From assembly GCA_036397555.1 (NCBI GenBank), contig DASWIS010000008.1, forward strand, positions 62,001 to 126,000: a stretch of DNA of 64,000 bases, written 5' to 3'. This DNA comes from Candidatus Zixiibacteriota bacterium. GTDB taxonomy: Bacteria; Zixibacteria; MSB-5A5; WJJR01. The notes beneath the pieces are model-generated. The model saw only the letters and a program-made list of their open reading frames with translations, was not told where the DNA came from and searched no databases. The translations under genes and the position numbers were made by a program. Positions 16,490 through 26,512 of the stretch are shown here, piece by piece; positions within the stretch are counted from its first letter, which is position 1, and each line of letters starts with the position of its first letter.

Positions 16490-17592
16490 TCCGAGCCACT
16501 CTCGAAGAATCCCTCGACGACTTCGACCCCGAGACCGGGTCGATTGCCGATCTTCAGACGCCCCTCCCGAATCAGCAACGGTCGATCGACCAATCGGGCC
16601 CCAATCGTTCCCGCCGTTGAGAGTCCGGCCGCTATGGTGGCCGGCCATCCCGCAGCCGATAGATGCATGGCCGCCGCGACGCCGATGTCGCTCTCCCACG
16701 TTGAGGTGACCACAACCTGCATGCCGGTCCCGGCGGCGCGATCGATGAGTCTCAGACTGCGCATCATTCCGCCGATGATCATCGGTTTGAGGACGATGAC
16801 ATCACACAACCGGTCCTCACAGAGTCTGATGGCATCATCGCACTCGGTAATCTCCTCATCGAGCGCCAGGCGTACACCATGGGCGCGGCACAGGCCAGCC
16901 GCGTCCCTTGCCGAACCCGGTGGCAGGGGCTGCTCGAGAAACTCCAGATCCAGCTTCGCCAATTGAGGCAGTGCATAGCGCAATTGTGCTGGCGTCCAGG
17001 CGGCGTTGACATCGACTCGCAATGCCGCGTCGGGCGCCGCGTCTCGTGCCGCCAGCACCCGCTCGATGGCCGCGTCGGCGTCGTGATCGACTTTGATCTT
17101 AAACGTGCGGAATCCCCGCTGCGACGAATCACGGATGTGTCGTTCGATTTTCCGGGAGTCGAGTCCATCGACCAAGCCATTGACATCGACATGTGGAGCG
17201 GGATCGTGCGCGAGGCAACACGCCATTGGAAGGCCCTGCTTCCTGGATGCCAAATCGATCCGCGCGACATCGAGGGCGAAGCGCACCGAAGGCAGATCAT
17301 CCGACAGGTCACTCAGGCATGCTTCAGCCGAATCGTCGGTTTGCCGGTTTTCTGCGGAGGTTATGGCCCGAAGAGTTTCGGTACCGTGGAGCCCTGCTTG
17401 CCTCAGCGTTTTCACGACATCGGCGACCGACTCTTTCGAAAACGGAGCCAGCGGTGCTGCATCTCCATAGCCGACCGCGCCGTCATCGTCACGCAATGCA
17501 ATCAGAACGCCGGCCCGCGTTCGATATACACCGTGGGCGGTTGTGATGGGACGCGGCAGATCAACCGTGTATTCGTTGAAGCGCAGCTCCAC
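16486..17592 (-). CDS. menC: o-Succinylbenzoate synthase MenC
   Basis: 368 aa, an enolase-superfamily dehydratase that turns SHCHC into o-succinylbenzoate. Visible active-site motifs are TFKIKVD (Lys pair), RVDVNAAW (metal Asp), LEFLEQPLP (metal Glu), LALDEEITE (metal Asp) and IVLKPMIIGG (second catalytic Lys). The N-terminal capping domain is present (PRPITTAHGVYRTRAG). I chose the GTG at 17592, one base after the menA stop; earlier starts overlap menA. It overlaps menE by 4 bp at its 3' end. Confidence 0.93.
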   Translation of the reverse strand: MELRFNEYTVDLPRPITTAHGVYRTRAGVLIALRDDDGAVGYGDAAPLAPFSKESVADVVKTLRQAGLHGTETLRAITSAENRQTDDSAEACLSDLSDDLPSVRFALDVARIDLASRKQGLPMACCLAHDPAPHVDVNGLVDGLDSRKIERHIRDSSQRGFRTFKIKVDHDADAAIERVLAARDAAPDAALRVDVNAAWTPAQLRYALPQLAKLDLEFLEQPLPPGSARDAAGLCRAHGVRLALDEEITECDDAIRLCEDRLCDVIVLKPMIIGGMMRSLRLIDRAAGTGMQVVVTSTWESDIGVAAAMHLSAAGWPATIAAGLSTAGTIGARLVDRPLLIREGRLKIGNRPGLGVEVVEGFFESGSE

Positions 17593-17593
17593 G

Positions 17594-18508
17594 TCACATT
17601 CCGATGTTGATGCCGATGCCGAACGCCAGCGCATACCACAGTGTCAACCGTGCGGTCGCGGCCAGCGCCGTATTGAATTGGGGCGGTGTCGGCGCACGAT
17701 AGAGCATGGACACCGTGGGCCGTGCGGAGAGTATCGCGATCGACGACGCAAGAACCGTCCATGGCGCCTCATTCCCAACGACCAAAACAACCGGGACAAT
17801 TGCTGCGGTCATCAGCAACAACAAATACTCCCACGCCGAACCATTGGGACCGAGCCGCACCGCCATCGTGCGCTTTCCGGCCCTCAGGTCGGTCTGGCGG
17901 TCTCGGGCGTTGTTGACCACCAGAATCGATGTGACCAACGCGCCCATCGCGACGCCTCCCATCCATGCAACAGACGTCGTCGACAGCGCTTGCACATAGT
18001 AGGAGCCGACGACTGCGACCGGCCCGAAAAATACAAATGTGAACAGGTCACCCCAGCCGTGATAACCGTACGGCTTCGGTCCGCCGGTATAGAAGATCGC
18101 CGCGGCAATCGATGTCAGCCCGATGGCGACTATCGGCCAGCCGCCGCGCATGACAAGGTAAACGCCCACAAGTATCGCCAGCGCGAATACGGTGACCATG
18201 GCAATCGTGATCTGTCCGCGCGTGACCCAGCCGGCCTGTGTCACCCGCAGCGGTCCGACACGCTCGTTGTCGTCGGCGCCGTGCAGGTGGTCGAAGAGAT
18301 CATTGGCGAGGTTCGTGCCAATCTGGATGAGGATGGCGCCCAGCAACGCAGCCAATGCCGAGGGTCCATGGAATGCGTGATCGCGTAACGCGATCGACGA
18401 TCCCACAATAACCGGTGACACCGCCGCCCACAACGTGCGTGGACGCGCCGCCGTGAGCCAGACCTGCACGGTCGAGGGTCTGTCCTGTGATGCGAGTGGG
18501 CCGCTCAT
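17594..18508 (-). CDS. menA: 1,4-Dihydroxy-2-naphthoate polyprenyltransferase MenA
   Basis: 304 aa, a UbiA-family integral membrane prenyltransferase with about eight to nine helices. The two Asp-rich prenyl-diphosphate sites are NLANDLFDHLHGADD (first) and NNARDRQTDLRAGKRTMAV (second). It joins DHNA to a polyprenyl chain, giving demethylmenaquinone. It lies 19 bp downstream of menB and is followed one base after its stop by the menC start, so it is embedded in the men operon. Confidence 0.94.
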   Translation of the reverse strand: MSGPLASQDRPSTVQVWLTAARPRTLWAAVSPVIVGSSIALRDHAFHGPSALAALLGAILIQIGTNLANDLFDHLHGADDNERVGPLRVTQAGWVTRGQITIAMVTVFALAILVGVYLVMRGGWPIVAIGLTSIAAAIFYTGGPKPYGYHGWGDLFTFVFFGPVAVVGSYYVQALSTTSVAWMGGVAMGALVTSILVVNNARDRQTDLRAGKRTMAVRLGPNGSAWEYLLLLMTAAIVPVVLVVGNEAPWTVLASSIAILSARPTVSMLYRAPTPPQFNTALAATARLTLWYALAFGIGINIGM

Positions 18509-18527
18509 GGACCGGCTGAATGAATCG

Positions 18528-19349
<822 letters not shown>

Positions 19350-19353
19350 GCGG

Positions 19354-20220
19354 CTACTCCCTGCCTGTCACGACCGAGCCGCGATCAACGGTTCCGGCGA
19401 TGGGCCGTTCGTCCAATAACTCCGACACGATGTGTGCGCTCATCCGCGGGTTTTCCCAGTGCGGCGCATGCCCGCAATCGGGAATCACACGATGCCGCGC
19501 ATCGGGGATTTTCTGTCTCATGGCGCTGCCGATGGCGCAAAACTTCGAATCGAGCGCGCCGTTGAGAATCAATGTCGGGCAGCGCAGCGATTCCAGCCGT
19601 TCGTGCAATGGTTCCTGCGATCCCGTTCCCATGCCGCGCAGAGACAACGCCAGTCCGCGAGCGCTGTTACCCAGGCGGATCGCGCGGGCGCGCTCGCGCC
19701 GCTTCGGTTCCATCCGGTCTTGCGATTCAAACAGCGGCTGTGCGGTCCATTCAGCGACGAATCGTTCCATTCCGTCGCGTTCGATGCGGTCAGCCAGCGC
19801 CGCGTCGGCAGCCACGCGAGTCTCACGATCTTCCCGATCGCTCAGGCCGGGTGAGGCGCTCTCCAGAATGAGATTCCGGACGAGTCCCGGGTTGCCCATC
19901 GCGACATACAGTGCCAGCCGACCGCCCATCGAGTAGCCCCACAGGTCGATACACGTATGTCCAAGCGAATTCACAAAGTCAACGAATGCCTCGGAAACAC
20001 TCTGCATGCGAAAGGCGACGACGTCGTCTGGCGCGCGGGTGCCGCCGTGTCCCGGCAAGTCGACGGCGATGGTGTGTTTCGCGTGGGACAGGACCGCCGC
20101 CACATCATCCCAGATGCGCAACGATCCGGTAAATCCATGCAACAGGATCAACGGGCATTCCGATGCGTTGCCGCTGCTCGCGTAATGCCAGTCGTAATCG
20201 CCGACACACATCTGTGTCAC
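19354..20220 (-). CDS. menH: SHCHC synthase MenH (alpha/beta hydrolase)
   Basis: 288 aa, an alpha/beta hydrolase with the oxyanion motif [14 protein letters not shown], nucleophile elbow [13 protein letters not shown] (Ser), an Asp in [10 protein letters not shown] and a His in [10 protein letters not shown]. In this setting it should be (1R,6R)-SHCHC synthase, removing pyruvate from the MenD product. The GTG at 20220 overlaps the menD stop (GTGA) with AAAGG upstream; an ATG at 20211 is an alternative. A long frame extending to 20424 lies inside menD and is rejected. Confidence 0.88.
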   Translation of the reverse strand: MTQMCVGDYDWHYASSGNASECPLILLHGFTGSLRIWDDVAAVLSHAKHTIAVDLPGHGGTRAPDDVVAFRMQSVSEAFVDFVNSLGHTCIDLWGYSMGGRLALYVAMGNPGLVRNLILESASPGLSDREDRETRVAADAALADRIERDGMERFVAEWTAQPLFESQDRMEPKRRERARAIRLGNSARGLALSLRGMGTGSQEPLHERLESLRCPTLILNGALDSKFCAIGSAMRQKIPDARHRVIPDCGHAPHWENPRMSAHIVSELLDERPIAGTVDRGSVVTGRE

Positions 20221-22058
20221 CGTCGTAGACCTTTCAGCGCCTCGGAGACCGCGCGACGAATCTGACGACTGACCTGAAGCGTCGATCGGCGGTCGGTCTT
20301 CACTTCGATCACGCAGGGGCCGCTCTGACTGTTTGCAGCATTCAGTGCGTTCCTGAACTCTTCCTGCGTTGCCGGCCGCCGATATGCTATCGCATAGAGC
20401 GCCGCGGCGTGCGACAAGTCGCATCCGTGCGGCATGGCAATGTACCGTTCAAAGAGCTGCTCGTGTTCCACGAGCGGGAGAAACGAGAAAATGCCGCCGC
20501 CGTCGTTGCTGAGCACGACAATGGTCAACGGTAACCGGTCACGCCCGACCGCCCCGAGGCCATTGACATCGTGCAATACGGCCACGTCGCCGGTGATCAG
20601 TATCGTGCGTCCCGGATGCGCCGACGCGACACCTGCCGCTGTCGATGTCATTCCGTCGATGCCGTTGGCACCGCGGTTGACGATGACACGTATGCGCCTC
20701 AAGGTCGGGGAGACATGCGCATCGGCCAGACGGATCGGCAGACTGTTGGACAGCACAATCGCCGAGCCGTTCGGAGCTTCGTCGAATACGGCCGCAACGA
20801 CATCGCCCTCGAAGACCTCCGCTGCCGCACGCAATCGACGCAACTCACTGAGCGATGCGATCGCTTGCATGTCTGTGGAACGCCAAAGCCCTGTCCAATG
20901 GCTGCGCTGTTTCTCCTTTGACGTCAACAGTCGGCTCATCTGCCTGCAGAAGCCGGTGAGGTCGGCCCGGAGCTTGATCGCCGTCGTTCCTTCAGGGTCG
21001 GACACGGTTTCGTGGTCTGCGACGGCGATCACCGTTTCCTTCGTCAAAGAACTGAGCCACTGGTTCAGTGTCTTCGATGTCGGCAGCGCCCCAAGACGAA
21101 GAACGATGTCCGGTCGGTATGCTGGGTCCGTGGCCACTGACGACAGATACAGATCGTAGTGAGAAAGCATCGTCGCCCCGGATTGGTCGCGCCCGCATGT
21201 TCGCAATTGCGAAGCGATGTCCGCCATGATTGGCGCACCTATTAGGCCCGCGAATTGGCAGGCGATATCGCACAACTCAGAGCCGGACTGTGGTCCACAC
21301 ACGATCACCGGACGTTGCGCTTTTTGCAGGCGAGACGCGATTTCCTGAAGCGTCTCGTCAGAGATTTTATCCCAATCTGCCCCCCTCACCATGGATGTCG
21401 CTGGCCCGCGCTGCGCCCGTTTTGCGCCGAGGATCGACGCACATTCATCCGGAGCCGGCAGAAGCGGTTCATCGAACGGGCAATTCAGATGGACCGGCCC
21501 GCGCGGACGACCCAGGGTGCAGGCGACAGCATCGATCCCTGTCTGAAACCAACCAGACATGTCGTCGTCATCGTCTGTCACCGGGAGCTCGTAAAAGTCG
21601 AGCGCGTATCGACCGTACAGATGGCGCTGATCAATAGTCTGCGGCGCGCCGCTGTCGCGCAGGTGGGGCGGCCGATCGGCGGTCAATACCAGCAGCGGTG
21701 TTCCCGACATCCGTGCTTCGATGACCGCCGGGAAGTAATTGGCCCCCGCGGTCCCGGACGTGCACAAGGCGGCGGCGGGTATTCCGGTGGCTTTGCCGAT
21801 CCCCAATGCGCGAAAACCGGCGCACCGTTCATCCGGCTCGGTCCACACCTGCAGTCCTGGTCGATCGACCGCGGCGGCCACCAGTGGCGCGCAGCGCGCA
21901 CCGGATGAGACAATCATATGGCGTACGCCCGCGATCGCAAGCCCTTCCATTAAAGCGAGCGCGCGGCTGAGATTCGCAGCGGCTGCGTTTAGTGTGGATC
22001 GGCGGACGCATTGACTGCGCGGAGAAACGCCTGCAGTTTGTGTGCTGTTTCGCTCCAC
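20217..22058 (-). CDS. menD: SEPHCHC synthase MenD (ThDP-dependent)
   Basis: About 613 aa. MenD features include WTEPDERCAGFRALG (catalytic Glu region), ALCTSGTAGANYFPAVIEA, LLVLTADRPPHLRDSGAPQ, HLNCPFDEPLLP, and the ThDP/Mg site GDVAVLHDVNGLGAV. It adds a succinyl-semialdehyde unit from 2-oxoglutarate to isochorismate. The usual SPGSRSTPL motif reads SSGARCAPL. The only start that keeps the N-terminal helix is GTG 22058, overlapping menF by about 70 bp; ATG 21950 would trim that helix. Confidence 0.93.
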   Translation of the reverse strand: MERNSTQTAGVSPRSQCVRRSTLNAAAANLSRALALMEGLAIAGVRHMIVSSGARCAPLVAAAVDRPGLQVWTEPDERCAGFRALGIGKATGIPAAALCTSGTAGANYFPAVIEARMSGTPLLVLTADRPPHLRDSGAPQTIDQRHLYGRYALDFYELPVTDDDDDMSGWFQTGIDAVACTLGRPRGPVHLNCPFDEPLLPAPDECASILGAKRAQRGPATSMVRGADWDKISDETLQEIASRLQKAQRPVIVCGPQSGSELCDIACQFAGLIGAPIMADIASQLRTCGRDQSGATMLSHYDLYLSSVATDPAYRPDIVLRLGALPTSKTLNQWLSSLTKETVIAVADHETVSDPEGTTAIKLRADLTGFCRQMSRLLTSKEKQRSHWTGLWRSTDMQAIASLSELRRLRAAAEVFEGDVVAAVFDEAPNGSAIVLSNSLPIRLADAHVSPTLRRIRVIVNRGANGIDGMTSTAAGVASAHPGRTILITGDVAVLHDVNGLGAVGRDRLPLTIVVLSNDGGGIFSFLPLVEHEQLFERYIAMPHGCDLSHAAALYAIAYRRPATQEEFRNALNAANSQSGPCVIEVKTDRRSTLQVSRQIRRAVSEALKGLRR

Positions 22059-23470
22059 TCGGCCTCAGGATCGGAGCCGGCGACGATGCCCGCCCCGGCA
22101 TAAGCCCACGCGCCGTCTTTGTCCACAAGGGCGGAGCGTATCGCCACAGCGAACTCGGCGCGGTCGGCCGACACATAGCCGACGGGACCAGCATACCAAC
22201 CCCGGGCATGCGGTTCCAGCGATCTGATCAGTTCCAGTGCCTCGGGCCGCGGACGGCCCCCGACCGCCGCCGAGGGATGGAGCCGGGTTATGACGTCGCC
22301 CAGCGAGGTTCCGGGCCTAAGCCGCCCGCGCTGGATCGAGCGCAAATGACGAAGCGTGCGCAGGCGCATGATCCGGGGCTCTACGCTTGGTGCATCCTCC
22401 AAGCACAGCGCCGAGATGTCATCCCGGAGCAATCCGGCGACATGTTCATGCTCACGGCAAATCTTTTCGTCCGCGAGCATCAGGCGCTCGATCTGCTCAT
22501 CATCTCCGTAGCCCGTCGGAGGCGACATGGTGCCCGCAATGCAGTCGACCGCGAGGCGATCTTCCTCAAGCTTAAACAGCTGTTCCGGCGAAGCGCCGAC
22601 AAATGACGCGCCCAGGCCGAAGTCGAAGAGGAATGTGAAACAGGAGTCATCAAATCGTCGCAGGCGCTCCAGCACTTCCCAACGATCAGGACGTCCGTCG
22701 CAGCGGAGTCGTACGTGTCGTGACAACACAACCTTGCTCACGCGGTTGGTACTGATGTGCGATAGGGCGTGCCAAACGCCGCGATCCCAATCGTCGCGAG
22801 AATCATCGGCCACGATCGTCCATCGTGAATGGGATTCGAGTCTTCCCGGCGACGTTGGGGGCGCATATCCGGCCAGCACGACATCGAGTCGGGACAGGAT
22901 GTCATGGATGGTGTCCGTTGGCCGGACTTCCGTTGAGGCAATGAGGAACGATCCGGACTGGTCTCTGATCCGCAATGCCTCAGGAACGAACAATCGTACC
23001 GCGCCGAATCCCGCGCCACGCCACTGCGGGTCGTCGGACTCTCTGTCGAACGGCATGCCCCCGATGAAGGCCGGAAGCGCCCCCTCGCCATCGGAATAAG
23101 ATCGACTCTTCAGGATGGATTGCGCTGAATCGATTAGGTCTTTCGTCGAGAACGAATCGGCGATTCTCATTTCCCAGGCCGCACCGATCCCTGCATACTC
23201 GACTCCCTCGCGCGTCCGAAAATAGACCGACGGCACAGCGCTATAACGCGCCAGCCACTCGATCATGTCGTCCTGATTGCACGGCCCTGAGGCGCTGAGC
23301 AATGTCGGCCGACGATCTCTTATGGCATGCTCCAGCGCGCATTGCGCCGCGCGCACGTGCATGGCCGACGCGTGGGGGTGAGGCGAAGCCGGTGTCGTGA
23401 GTTCCGATGTTCCGTCCGCAATCGTAAGACCGCTCTCGTTCGGGTTTCGGATTTCGGCGGTATTTCTCAT
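21989..23470 (-). CDS. menF: Isochorismate synthase MenF
   Basis: 493 aa with a C-terminal chorismate-binding domain: KVVLSRHVRLR (catalytic Lys region), VDCIAGTMSPPTG, LHPSAAVGGRPRPEAL, YAGPVGYVSADRAEFAVAIR and AGAGIVAGSDPEAEWSET. It isomerises chorismate to isochorismate, the first committed menaquinone step. No MenD fusion or lyase domain is present, which argues for MenF rather than an anthranilate or salicylate synthase. It is the first gene of the minus-strand men operon and is divergent from the methyltransferase gene, 100 bp away. Confidence 0.93.
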   Translation of the reverse strand: MRNTAEIRNPNESGLTIADGTSELTTPASPHPHASAMHVRAAQCALEHAIRDRRPTLLSASGPCNQDDMIEWLARYSAVPSVYFRTREGVEYAGIGAAWEMRIADSFSTKDLIDSAQSILKSRSYSDGEGALPAFIGGMPFDRESDDPQWRGAGFGAVRLFVPEALRIRDQSGSFLIASTEVRPTDTIHDILSRLDVVLAGYAPPTSPGRLESHSRWTIVADDSRDDWDRGVWHALSHISTNRVSKVVLSRHVRLRCDGRPDRWEVLERLRRFDDSCFTFLFDFGLGASFVGASPEQLFKLEEDRLAVDCIAGTMSPPTGYGDDEQIERLMLADEKICREHEHVAGLLRDDISALCLEDAPSVEPRIMRLRTLRHLRSIQRGRLRPGTSLGDVITRLHPSAAVGGRPRPEALELIRSLEPHARGWYAGPVGYVSADRAEFAVAIRSALVDKDGAWAYAGAGIVAGSDPEAEWSETAHKLQAFLRAVNASADPH

Positions 23471-23570
23471 CGGCGGACGCTAACATAGGTATCGGCGGAA
23501 CGCACTTCCACTCGATTCTCTGCGGCGACTTCCGCATTGTAGCCGCAACGGTAGCTCCCAAGCGGGAACG
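23471..23570. promoter_or_regulatory. Divergent promoter region of the menaquinone genes
   Basis: Only 100 bp separate menF (minus) and the menG/ubiE gene (plus), so promoters for both transcripts must lie here or inside the coding starts. I could not identify reliable -35/-10 boxes or an operator. Confidence 0.4.
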
Positions 23571-24278
23571 ATGAGCAACGAAATTCGTGAGATGTTTGGA
23601 GCGATTGCCTTGCGGTACGACCGCGCCAATGAGGTGCTGTCGTTCGGCGTGCATCGCCGCTGGCGCCGGCGCGCGGTACGGCTCTCGGGGGCGGCATCGG
23701 GGATGTCGGTCTGCGACTGCGCCACCGGTACCGGCGATCTGGCAATGGCGTTTCAGCGCACGGTCGGCCCCAACGGCACGGTTGTTGGCGTCGACTTCGC
23801 CGACACGATGATCCTCGAAGCGAGACGCAAAGCGGCGAAAGCCGGTCTCGCCATCGACTATCGCGTAGCCGACGTGTTGGCCCTGCCCTTTGACGACCAC
23901 TCGTTCGATATCGCGTCGATCGCCTTCGGCATTCGCAACGTCGACGATCCCCTCCTGGGAGTCAAAGAGATGGCGCGAATCGTTCGTCCCGGGGGGCGGG
24001 TCCTCGTACTCGAGTTCGGCCAGCCCGATGCCGCCCTGTTCGGACGCGTCTATCGTTGGTACAGCCGCCGCGTCATTCCGGCGGTTGGCCGGCTGATCAC
24101 CGGCCGCGCTGCTGCCTACTACTACCTGGCCGAGAGTGCCTCCCGGTTTCCGGCGGGGGAGGCGTTCGGGGCGCTGATGCGGATGACCGGAGTATTCCGC
24201 GAAGTCAGGATCGTGCCGCTCTCCATGAAGATCGCCTACGTGTACGTGGGAACAGTCGACAAATCCACCGGCTCTTGA
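23571..24278 (+). CDS. ubiE: Demethylmenaquinone methyltransferase MenG/UbiE
   Basis: 235 aa, a class I SAM methyltransferase of the UbiE/COQ5 family. Motifs: IREMFGAIALRYDRANEVLS at the N-terminus, VCDCATGTGDLAMAF (SAM motif I), FDIASIAFGIRNVDDPLLGV and GGRVLVLEFGQP. The family-typical YYYLAESASRFP lies near the C-terminus. It performs the last step of menaquinone synthesis. It is divergent from the other seven men genes and completes the pathway within one locus. Confidence 0.94.
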   Translation: MSNEIREMFGAIALRYDRANEVLSFGVHRRWRRRAVRLSGAASGMSVCDCATGTGDLAMAFQRTVGPNGTVVGVDFADTMILEARRKAAKAGLAIDYRVADVLALPFDDHSFDIASIAFGIRNVDDPLLGVKEMARIVRPGGRVLVLEFGQPDAALFGRVYRWYSRRVIPAVGRLITGRAAAYYYLAESASRFPAGEAFGALMRMTGVFREVRIVPLSMKIAYVYVGTVDKSTGS

Positions 24279-24695
24279 ATCTGCAGGAAACCCACACATC
24301 AGTTTTTCGTATAAGCCACATGGAAGGTCACTGGGCTGTGGAAGGCGACTGGATCGACAGTATGACTCTTCAGAAGAAGAGGCACTCACTGCGACGGCTC
24401 CGGAGGCGCTGCGCCTCGGCCCGTCGTCGCAATATCGCGGCGATCCACCAGCAAGTGGGCCGCGTGGGACTATCGCGCGACAGTTCCTCTCAATGTGAGA
24501 CGGCGCGCGGACGCGTCGCCTACCGGGTCGGTCCGCGACGCCCGACGCGACAGGAGCTCCGCAGTGAAGTCGAACTGCGTGCCGCCGAGTTTGATGTGAC
24601 GCTGCATTAGCCGAATCAGGCCCTTGAGGGCTTTCATCTTCCCCGTGACGTGCACGCCCCGGTGTTGTCCAGCCGGGGCGTCTCTCCATGGGATG
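24279..24695. other. 417-bp region without a clear gene
   Basis: Short open frames exist on both strands: plus 24320-24610, Arg-rich, 96 aa; minus 24470-24637, 55 aa, starting MKALKGLIRLMQRH. Neither has a recognisable domain or a convincing ribosome-binding site, and they overlap each other. A hairpin lies at 24654-24681. The region separates convergent ubiE and mobB transcripts. Confidence 0.4.
24654..24681. terminator. GC-rich hairpin between ubiE and mobB
   Basis: ACGCCCCGG and CCGGGGCGT form a 9-bp stem with a 10-nt loop, 14 bp beyond the mobB stop. It resembles the ACGCCCCGG hairpin that ends the SWIB gene at 59111-59146. No clear U-tract follows on either strand. Confidence 0.45.
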
Positions 24696-25241
24696 TTAGT
24701 GCAGCTTCGATGCGGCGCGCGGCCAATCGCTCCGAGCGAAGCTCGCGCGGACGATGTCGCAGATCGACTCCAACGGCTCAAACGGAAGAATTGGGACACC
24801 CGCCTGAATGCGCAGATCGGTCACGACGGCAATCAACCCCTCATCGCCGGAAAACGACGGTTCTTGGATTGCGGGATCGCGGATGCACTCGATTTTCGGG
24901 TGAGGTCCGCCGCGATATCCCTCGTAGATGATTAACTGCGGCGGAATCGGAAGGCTGGCGAACGTCGCTTCAATCCATTCCTCTGACGTCTGTGGCGTAT
25001 GGTTCAGATAGAAGCCCAGTTCCGACTTCGCGACCAATCCGACGGCAATCGCGCCGGCCGTACGCAAGCGATCCGAATCGCGCCCGGGCTTGTCGAAGCC
25101 CACCTCATCTGATGTGTGCTTCACCGACGCGACGCGCGTCCCGGCCGCCGCGAATGCTTCGATCAGACGCACTGTCAGCGTCGTCTTTCCGGAGTTCTTA
25201 TGCCCGACAATGGCGACTGTGGGAATGCGGTAGCTCGTCAT
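24696..25241 (-). CDS. mobB: Molybdopterin-guanine dinucleotide biosynthesis protein MobB
   Basis: 181 aa, a P-loop GTPase-like protein with GHKNSGKTTLTVRLIEA at the N-terminus, VASVKHTSDEVGFDKPGRDSD and a late hydrophobic strand (LIIYEGYRG). MobB helps add guanine dinucleotide to the molybdenum cofactor. Its ATG overlaps the stop of the upstream glycosyltransferase gene (ATGA), an odd functional pairing. No other moa/moe/mob genes or molybdoenzymes are in the window, except a MoaD-like protein at 57286-57558. Confidence 0.88.
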   Translation of the reverse strand: MTSYRIPTVAIVGHKNSGKTTLTVRLIEAFAAAGTRVASVKHTSDEVGFDKPGRDSDRLRTAGAIAVGLVAKSELGFYLNHTPQTSEEWIEATFASLPIPPQLIIYEGYRGGPHPKIECIRDPAIQEPSFSGDEGLIAVVTDLRIQAGVPILPFEPLESICDIVRASFARSDWPRAASKLH

Positions 25242-26512
25242 TCTGCCTCGCGGGCTTGTTGTTTCTCAATCAGTGCCCCTTGGTCACCAGCTCGTGTCCC
25301 TCTATCGGGTCTTCGGATTAGTGATCGAATCCCAGTCATCGCCAAGACGGCGAGTAGGAGGTACGGCGTGAGCAGGTAGCGCGCCTCGGTTATGACCGGG
25401 AGCAGTATGACGCCAGTATAGAGGGCATAGCCAATCAGCATAACTGTCGCTGTGCGATGATCCCGCGATCGCCATGCGGCTCTGACCCCGAAGAGTACCA
25501 ACAGGCCCAGCAACCCCATCATAATACGGCCGAGCGCGAACAGGGCCGGTGCCGACGACAGGTGTCCGCGAGTTCCCGGTATATAAGTCCACGCGAAGGC
25601 CGCTTGACCGAGACAGCGTCCGATGTAACCCGCGGGATCGTTCCGTATGTTCGACATTGCTGCTCGACGCAGCCGTTCACTGGGAACTGGATTGAATTGG
25701 AACTCATCAACGATCAGGCGTTGAAATTCTTCGGTCTGCGACACGCCGACCACCCCTTCCCGACGGTGGATTCGATACAACGGCTCGTCGGTGACAATGT
25801 AGAGCGGGCCCCAATTGGCGACCATCGGGGTGCAGCGGCCTGCAGCGAAGCTGTTTCTTACCAACCACGGTGCCACCACGGCGGCATGCAGCAACAACAC
25901 GATCAGTCCGGTGCGCAGGCGTTTGCGTCGCGTTATGTAGATTCCGACGATGACCACTAACGGCCAGAAAAGATTGACCGGACGGACGTACGTCGAAGCC
26001 CCAAACAGTATACCCGCAGCGATGGGCCAGAGGACGCGTCCCGACCGCAGCGCGCGAAGCAGAGCGTAAACACCTGCGACCGTGAACAGCATGAAGAGCG
26101 GCTCAGCAAACAGACCGTATGTGAGTTCCCGAAGCGGGTCGATCACCACAAGGGTGGCCAGCAGGGCCAGGCCCCAGAGAGGCCCGATAATCTGCTCCGC
26201 CAACAAAGCGGTCAACCCATAAGCACCGAACAGGAGCAGCAGTTGCACATACTGAAAGCCATCAACCGAACCGACGATCGATAGGTACGCCGCAACAATT
26301 GCCGGAAATCCGGGCGGTTTGCCCACAACCGGATGATCGCCATCGTACGTGAACTCTCCCGTCAGCAGGAGGTTTCTTGCCATTTGCAGGTACTCGGCAC
26401 CATCGGAGGCCACGACCAATGTCCGATTTCGCTCCCCCAGCCAGATGTGCATCGCCAGGAGCACCAGGCATATGCTGATCACATACGGCCGGATGGTTCT
26501 CGGCCTCCTCAT
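25238..26512 (-). CDS. Membrane glycosyltransferase, PMT/ArnT (GT39/GT83)-like, copy 2
   Basis: 424 aa from the ATG at 26512, which overlaps the upstream paralogue's stop (ATGA); the much longer open frame to 26854 lies inside that gene. It has about ten membrane helices. The first periplasmic loop carries SDGAEYLQMARNLLLTGEF and GKPPGFPAI, matching dolichyl-phosphate-mannose transferases and related lipid-phosphosugar glycosyltransferases. It shares this layout closely with the next gene upstream. It probably adds a sugar to a periplasmic acceptor, perhaps lipid A, glycan or protein. Confidence 0.8.
   Translation of the reverse strand: MRRPRTIRPYVISICLVLLAMHIWLGERNRTLVVASDGAEYLQMARNLLLTGEFTYDGDHPVVGKPPGFPAIVAAYLSIVGSVDGFQYVQLLLLFGAYGLTALLAEQIIGPLWGLALLATLVVIDPLRELTYGLFAEPLFMLFTVAGVYALLRALRSGRVLWPIAAGILFGASTYVRPVNLFWPLVVIVGIYITRRKRLRTGLIVLLLHAAVVAPWLVRNSFAAGRCTPMVANWGPLYIVTDEPLYRIHRREGVVGVSQTEEFQRLIVDEFQFNPVPSERLRRAAMSNIRNDPAGYIGRCLGQAAFAWTYIPGTRGHLSSAPALFALGRIMMGLLGLLVLFGVRAAWRSRDHRTATVMLIGYALYTGVILLPVITEARYLLTPYLLLAVLAMTGIRSLIRRPDRGTRAGDQGALIEKQQAREAE

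Noticed and set aside
14990-16699. MenE frame starting at 16699
   Set aside because: It would overlap menC by over 200 bp; the ATGA overlap at 16489 is the natural start.
17543-18388. 281-aa open frame antisense to menA
   Set aside because: It is a long shadow frame in GC-rich DNA; menA on the minus strand has complete UbiA motifs.
19354-20424. MenH frame extended to 20424
   Set aside because: The extra N-terminal 68 residues lie inside menD, show no alpha/beta-hydrolase homology, and a GTG/ATG start at 20220/20211 with a ribosome-binding site fits better.
23241-24689. 482-aa open frame on the minus strand antisense to ubiE
   Set aside because: It has biased Arg/Pro/Ser composition, no domain, and overlaps a clear methyltransferase gene; a shadow frame in GC-rich DNA.
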